DNA of 55,056 nucleotides, from contig CAJTVY010000011.1 of assembly GCA_910579925.1 (NCBI GenBank), forward strand, positions 1-55,056. The letters are read 5' to 3'. Within the stretch, counting starts at the first letter, position 1; each line of letters starts with the position of its first letter. A model generated the notes under the pieces. The model was not told where the DNA came from, searched no databases, and saw only the letters and a program-made list of their open reading frames with translations. The position numbers were made by a program, and so were the translations under genes. Positions 51,238 through 55,056 of this stretch are shown here, piece by piece. The DNA comes from an uncultured Dorea sp. GTDB lineage: Bacteria > Bacillota > Clostridia > Lachnospirales > Lachnospiraceae.

Positions 51238-52656
51238 TTAGCGCCTTTCGCGCCGGTCTCCCAACTCCATATAGTACCGCTTTTTATCCTCGTACATTCT
51301 CTGCTCTGCCGATTTAATAACAGCCCCAACATTATCATGCTCTTTTGTGGAAGCCGTGCCAATAGAAACATGGTATCCTGCTTCCGAGGCCTTACCCTTG
51401 GCTGCCATCGCTTTCTCGGATGTACAATCTGAATCAATTTCTGTAAATACCAGAAATTCATCTCCCCCGATGCGATAAACATGTTCCTGCCCGAATAACT
51501 CTACGAAAGCCGTCGCCACGGTCTGCAGCATTCGGTCTCCAGCCGCATGCCCCTGGCTGTTGTTCAGTTCATGAAGCCCGTTGGCATCCGCATACACACA
51601 GGACAGACTGGCGGGAAGGTTTTCTTCATACTGAGAAATCGTCTGTTCGTAAGCGTTTCTATTTTTTAGATTCGTAAGAAGGTCCGTAGTCGCCATCTTT
51701 TCTTTGGCATGGACTTCTTTCCGTGTATGAACCACATTCCATACAAGATAAACCAGCAGGATTACCGCCTCATAGATGCCAAGGCCAAGCAGAACCTTCC
51801 CAATATATTCTGTTTCCTCAAATACGGTACTTTCCGGAACCGTTACCAGAACAAACCAGTCATAGAAGTCAAGGGGTTCATAAGCAGTGTATAAATACTC
51901 GTTCCTTCTCTCAGAAAAGTATGCCGTTCTTCCTCCCACACCTTCTGCAAAATCCTTGGTAATCTGTTCTTGACTATAACCTTTTTTAATCGGGAAATCC
52001 TTCAATTCGTGAATATTTTCCACCCGGTCATGCACTGTATCCATAACGTACGCCATATTATGGGGATCAATAATAAAAATATTGGCATTCCCGTCAAAGA
52101 TATCCACCTTAAAAAAATCGGATAGATCCTGTGGTTCTATCACACCAAATAATGTTCCCTCCTCTTTTCCGCCTTTCTCAAGCGGAACGCTAAAAAGCAC
52201 GAAAATGCCGTCTTCTGCCATCCCCTCTAGTTTGAAATCTTCGTTAAAAGAATCTTCCTCAGTTTGAACCTCCGATACGCTTCCGTCCTGATTCAGAGTC
52301 CTGCCGTCCGCCAGACGAATCCCCAGGTTGGATACCACATTCTTCTCTGCACTCAACTGGAGAATATTCGCCACACGGTCAGAAGTAAGATCCTCTTCTG
52401 TCTCTATGATATCGGCAAGCATTTCCAAATGATCCTGAACAGCCGAAAATTGCAAATCAATCTCCCTCTTCGCCTCTTGCGCCTTCTGATCCAGAGTACG
52501 CAGGCAGAAATCTATGGAATAGGACCGCAAAAGCCATAATACAGCACAAAAGCCGATTCCAATGAATACGTTCAGGAGAATGACAGCCACAATATTTTCC
52601 CTGCCATGGCGGTTTATTTTTTTTAATACAATACCTATCTTTTTCTTTAGTTCCAT
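51238..52656 (-). CDS. Membrane-bound diguanylate cyclase (dCACHE-GGDEF)
   Basis: A 472-residue protein with a membrane helix (about 22-44), an extracytoplasmic dCACHE sensor (about 50-280), a second helix (about 284-308) and a GGDEF domain (about 318-465) with intact RIGGDEFLVF and DANGLHELNNSQGHAAGDR. It makes c-di-GMP from GTP. The inhibitory RxxD I-site is absent; the residues at that position are FGQE. It stands alone on the minus strand between the radical-SAM gene and the fusion gene. Confidence 0.9.
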   Translation of the reverse strand: MELKKKIGIVLKKINRHGRENIVAVILLNVFIGIGFCAVLWLLRSYSIDFCLRTLDQKAQEAKREIDLQFSAVQDHLEMLADIIETEEDLTSDRVANILQLSAEKNVVSNLGIRLADGRTLNQDGSVSEVQTEEDSFNEDFKLEGMAEDGIFVLFSVPLEKGGKEEGTLFGVIEPQDLSDFFKVDIFDGNANIFIIDPHNMAYVMDTVHDRVENIHELKDFPIKKGYSQEQITKDFAEGVGGRTAYFSERRNEYLYTAYEPLDFYDWFVLVTVPESTVFEETEYIGKVLLGLGIYEAVILLVYLVWNVVHTRKEVHAKEKMATTDLLTNLKNRNAYEQTISQYEENLPASLSCVYADANGLHELNNSQGHAAGDRMLQTVATAFVELFGQEHVYRIGGDEFLVFTEIDSDCTSEKAMAAKGKASEAGYHVSIGTASTKEHDNVGAVIKSAEQRMYEDKKRYYMELGDRRERR

Positions 52657-52686
52657 TTGAATTACCTCTACAATGATCTTTACTGT

Positions 52687-54465
52687 TTATTTGGAAAATT
52701 CCCCTTTTACTGCCCACCTAAGTTTCGCACATCCAGCCCGGCCGTTACGCCTGCATTCCTCTGCCGACGGTCTGATTACATCCTTTGCGATCTCACAGTA
52801 AACCCCTTCCTTATAAGACCGCTTAAACGCCTTCTTTACCAGTCTGTCCTCACCGGAGTGAAAAGTAAGGACTGCCACTCTGCCTCCCGGTGAAAGTACG
52901 TCCGGCAGTCCCGAAAGCAGGGATTCCAGCGCTTCATACTCACCGTTCACATCAATACGGATGGCCTGGAACACACGCTGGCAGGTCTTTTTCACCGTGA
53001 TCTTTTTCTGCCCGTTCTCTGGAAGAAAAGCAAGCGCCGCTTCCACCGCCTCTCTTAACTGAACCGTTGTCTCGATCCTCCCGCCGCGCTTAAGCCTTCT
53101 GACGATCTCTGCTGCAATCTGCTTTGCATAAGGCTCGTCCGCATTTTCTGTGAACATCCCGGAGAGTTCCGCTTCGTCCATCTGCGTAAGCCTCCTGGCA
53201 GCCGTGACGCCTTTTGCGGGGTTCAGTCGCAGATCCAGAGGACCGTCTGTCTTATAGGAAAATCCCCGTTCAGGATTATCAATCTGCATGGAAGAGACGC
53301 CCAGATCCGCCAGGACAAAATCAAAGGGACCATACATCCTGCCGATGCGGGTAATCTCTGAAAAATTCTCTTGAATTACCGTCAGAATATCCGCTTTATA
53401 TCCAAGCCTGTTCAGACGCTCCTCCGTTTTTCTGATTTCAATGGGATCCACGTCCAGACCATAGAGATGCCCCTGGCCGCCTAACGCTTCCAACATTCGC
53501 CTTGCATGTCCGCCATACCCAAGGGTTACGTCAAGCCCCCTCTCGCCAGGATGAATCCGAAGGACTTCCATTATCTCCTCCACACAGATGGAGATATGCA
53601 TCCCTGCAGGAGTGCTGCCTTTGCGGATGACCTTCTCTATGGTATCAGCATATTTTTCCGGCGCATGTTCCTTGTATTTTTCCTCGAATCTTCTTGGATG
53701 CGTTCCCTTGTACCGCTGTCTTCGCTTGTGGAGCAGCCGGCTTTCCCCGTTGGAGCAGATCTTCTCAGTCTTTCCTTCAGATACCAGATAGGCCTCTCCA
53801 AAGACTGTGACTGCGCCGTCTTTCTGTAACAGGTAACTTCCGTCTGGTAACGCGTAGAATTGACGTCCCATACTATCTGGATAGGTAATGTCCTCCATGA
53901 GCCGCTTTCCGTCAAGCCGCCTGTCCTTCATGGTCTGATAGTGGGGCAGCACATTGCAGCGGGTCAGCCCAAGCCCCTCTGGGAATCTCTGGTATTCCCT
54001 GCTGCTGCTCTCTCCCGGAACCTCCGGCTGTGCATAGACGGTTTCCGCACAGTTCATGGCTCCTGCGCTGATTCCAAGCGCCAGGCCGTCGAATTTCCGG
54101 ATTGCCTGGATAAGGCCGATTCTGTGGAAGAAACGGTTCTGGGTCGGCACATGCCCGCCGCCCAGAATGAGTACGTCGTAGGCGCAGAGTTGCTGCACCA
54201 TCTCCTCTGTATTACGGCTGTCGCACAGGTCGAAAGCAGAGACGGACAGCCCCGTTTCCTTTAGAGACTTTTCTAAAAAGAAACGCATTTCGTTGTTCTG
54301 CATATAGGCATCGGGACTGGCGCAGAGAAGCAGACATTTTGAACGTGCTTTCCAGTCTTTTTTTAGATTTTCCACCAGACTGTTTCCTGGGTTCAGACCA
54401 TGAAAGGAAGAAGGGTGACCTGCCTGGTCAAAGGCGGTAGGGTTGCTTGTTAAATATAAAATCAT
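52687..54465 (-). CDS. Fusion: peptidase-S51-like domain + RsmH-type methyltransferase
   Basis: A 592-residue protein. Residues 1-235 are a peptidase E (S51)/class-1 glutamine amidotransferase-like domain with catalytic Ser133 in GISAGAMN and His175 in VLPHYQ. Residues about 275-592 are an RsmH/MraW methyltransferase domain: DVTLGYGGHARRML (SAM site), ADLGVSSMQIDNPERGFSY and RVFQAIRIDVNGEYEAL. It departs from the housekeeping RsmH: MHISICVEEIM for HIPVMLEEV, TFHSGEDR for SFHSLEDR, and KKTCQRVFQ for HPATRTFQ. The target is unknown, perhaps C1402 of 16S rRNA or another RNA. The start (ATG 54465) overlaps the TPR gene stop by 4 bp. Confidence 0.9.
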   Translation of the reverse strand: MILYLTSNPTAFDQAGHPSSFHGLNPGNSLVENLKKDWKARSKCLLLCASPDAYMQNNEMRFFLEKSLKETGLSVSAFDLCDSRNTEEMVQQLCAYDVLILGGGHVPTQNRFFHRIGLIQAIRKFDGLALGISAGAMNCAETVYAQPEVPGESSSREYQRFPEGLGLTRCNVLPHYQTMKDRRLDGKRLMEDITYPDSMGRQFYALPDGSYLLQKDGAVTVFGEAYLVSEGKTEKICSNGESRLLHKRRQRYKGTHPRRFEEKYKEHAPEKYADTIEKVIRKGSTPAGMHISICVEEIMEVLRIHPGERGLDVTLGYGGHARRMLEALGGQGHLYGLDVDPIEIRKTEERLNRLGYKADILTVIQENFSEITRIGRMYGPFDFVLADLGVSSMQIDNPERGFSYKTDGPLDLRLNPAKGVTAARRLTQMDEAELSGMFTENADEPYAKQIAAEIVRRLKRGGRIETTVQLREAVEAALAFLPENGQKKITVKKTCQRVFQAIRIDVNGEYEALESLLSGLPDVLSPGGRVAVLTFHSGEDRLVKKAFKRSYKEGVYCEIAKDVIRPSAEECRRNGRAGCAKLRWAVKGEFSK

Positions 54466-55056
54466 TGAGTGTCTCCTTCCCTGTCTGATATCTTCTTTTC
54501 TTTCATCTTTTTCTCCAGCCAGTGTTCGAAGCTGTCTTCTGAATTAGACTTTGCAAATATTGTTTTCATATTTTTATATGCCATCTGTGTATTTGGATGG
54601 TTCATTCCTAATGTAAAAACAAAAATTTTATATGCTTTGAGAATATATGGTAAGGCTGCTTCATATTCTTCTTTTTGTCCATACACAAGCGCCAGGTTAT
54701 GATAGCTTACTGCCGTAGACGGATGTTCCTTTCCCAATGTTTTTTCTTTTATAAGCAGGCTCTTTTTATACAGGTTTTCCGCTTCCTGGTACTTCCCCTG
54801 GCTCTCATACACCCCTGCCAGGTTATGATAACTTGCCGCAGTATCTGGATGTTCCTCTCCCAGTATTTTTTCACATATAAGCAGGCTCTTTTTATACAGG
54901 TTTTCCGCTTCCTGGTACTTCCCCTGGCTCTCATACACCCCTGCCAGGTTATGATAACTTGCCGCAGTATCTGGATGTTCCTCTCCCAGTATTTTTTCAC
55001 ATATAAGCAGGCTCTTTTTATACAGGTTTTCCGCTTCCTGGTACTTCCCCTGGCTC
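54462..55056 (-). CDS. TPR protein, partial at the window edge
   Basis: Minus-strand frame running past the right edge, so the N-terminus is missing. It is a tetratricopeptide array of the kinesin-light-chain type with 42-residue units (YHNLAGVYESQGKYQEAENL followed by YKKSLLICEKILGEEHPDTA). At least three units are nearly identical; the last one diverges and leads into a charged tail ending SDREGDTQ. TPR arrays bind protein partners. It shares ATGA with the fusion gene, so the two are probably cotranscribed. Confidence 0.85.
   Translation of the reverse strand, partial: SQGKYQEAENLYKKSLLICEKILGEEHPDTAASYHNLAGVYESQGKYQEAENLYKKSLLICEKILGEEHPDTAASYHNLAGVYESQGKYQEAENLYKKSLLIKEKTLGKEHPSTAVSYHNLALVYGQKEEYEAALPYILKAYKIFVFTLGMNHPNTQMAYKNMKTIFAKSNSEDSFEHWLEKKMKEKKISDREGDTQ
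54746..55056 (-). repeat. Near-identical 126-bp tandem repeats encoding TPR units
   Basis: The unit TCCCAGTATTTTTTCACATA recurs with a 126-bp period (for example 54872 and 54998). Two whole copies and a partial third lie in the window; the first differs only in its opening bases. Length is 42 codons, so gain or loss of copies keeps the frame. Confidence 0.85.

Noticed and set aside
54746..55056. Non-coding tandem repeat or CRISPR
   Set aside because: The 126-bp units are in frame and encode a standard 42-residue TPR motif.

Overview
The window reads as a chromosomal core region of a low-to-mid GC, spore-forming Clostridia, most likely family Lachnospiraceae. This rests on gene families and order: MinCDE with RodA, the mreBCD block, sepF-ylmH-lspA-rluD, the bL21-prp-bL27-obg cluster, a YlbJ-type sporulation membrane protein, DUF1538 with a P-II partner, and paired B12/radical-SAM genes. 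I saw no rRNA, tRNA, CRISPR array, prophage or complete insertion sequence. Species cannot be fixed from sequence alone.

Layout. 1-238: cluster of short palindromes. 239-5000: DUF89 phosphatase, an unrecognised gene, and the minus-strand set DUF1538 carrier / tandem P-II / maf. 5062-9844: plus-strand operon (YbaK/ProX-like deacylase, pentapeptide protein, COG3044 ATPase, rsmD, coaD, coiled-coil protein), then minus-strand ylbJ. 10888-19178: pepD, an AAA ATPase, a 375-bp gene-poor gap with a duplicated DnaA-box element, an M23 peptidase, an rRNA methyltransferase, a PAP2 phosphatase, an FAD protein and a small membrane protein. 19358-29875: cell-shape and division operon (DUF4321, radC, mreB, mreC, mreD, PBP2, minC, minD, minE, rodA, mgsA, DD-carboxypeptidase). 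29936-36142: DUF378, then the radical-SAM/HlyD/PLPHP/sepF/ylmH/lspA/rluD operon. 36226-40152: cytidylate-kinase-like protein, TtcA-like protein, tyrosine recombinase divergent from lexA, and a NUDIX hydrolase.

40245-44629 is the minus-strand bL21 operon (rplU, prp, rpmA, obg, yhbY, nadD, yqeK, rsfS), with a promoter and an internal terminator after rpmA. Just upstream of its promoter lies a 97-bp foldback element with perfect 25-bp inverted ends and an exact 8-bp flanking duplication, that is, a MITE. 44781-51135, also minus strand: amidohydrolase, CBS protein, aspartate kinase, HAD phosphatase, a frameshifted YbaK-type deacylase and the two radical-SAM proteins. 51238-55056: a membrane diguanylate cyclase, a fusion of a peptidase-S51-like domain to an RsmH paralogue, and a TPR protein that runs off the window and is built from nearly identical 126-bp repeats.

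The genes mostly serve elongation and division (mreBCD, PBP2, RodA, Min, SepF), ribosome assembly and rRNA modification (RsmD, RsmF-like, RsmH-like, RluD, Obg, RsfS, YhbY, Prp/bL27) and cofactor synthesis (CoaD, NadD). The features I rate most worth a second look are the MITE, the DnaA-box pairs, the S51-RsmH fusion and the tandem P-II/DUF1538 pair. I found no clear new multi-gene defence or metabolic system.
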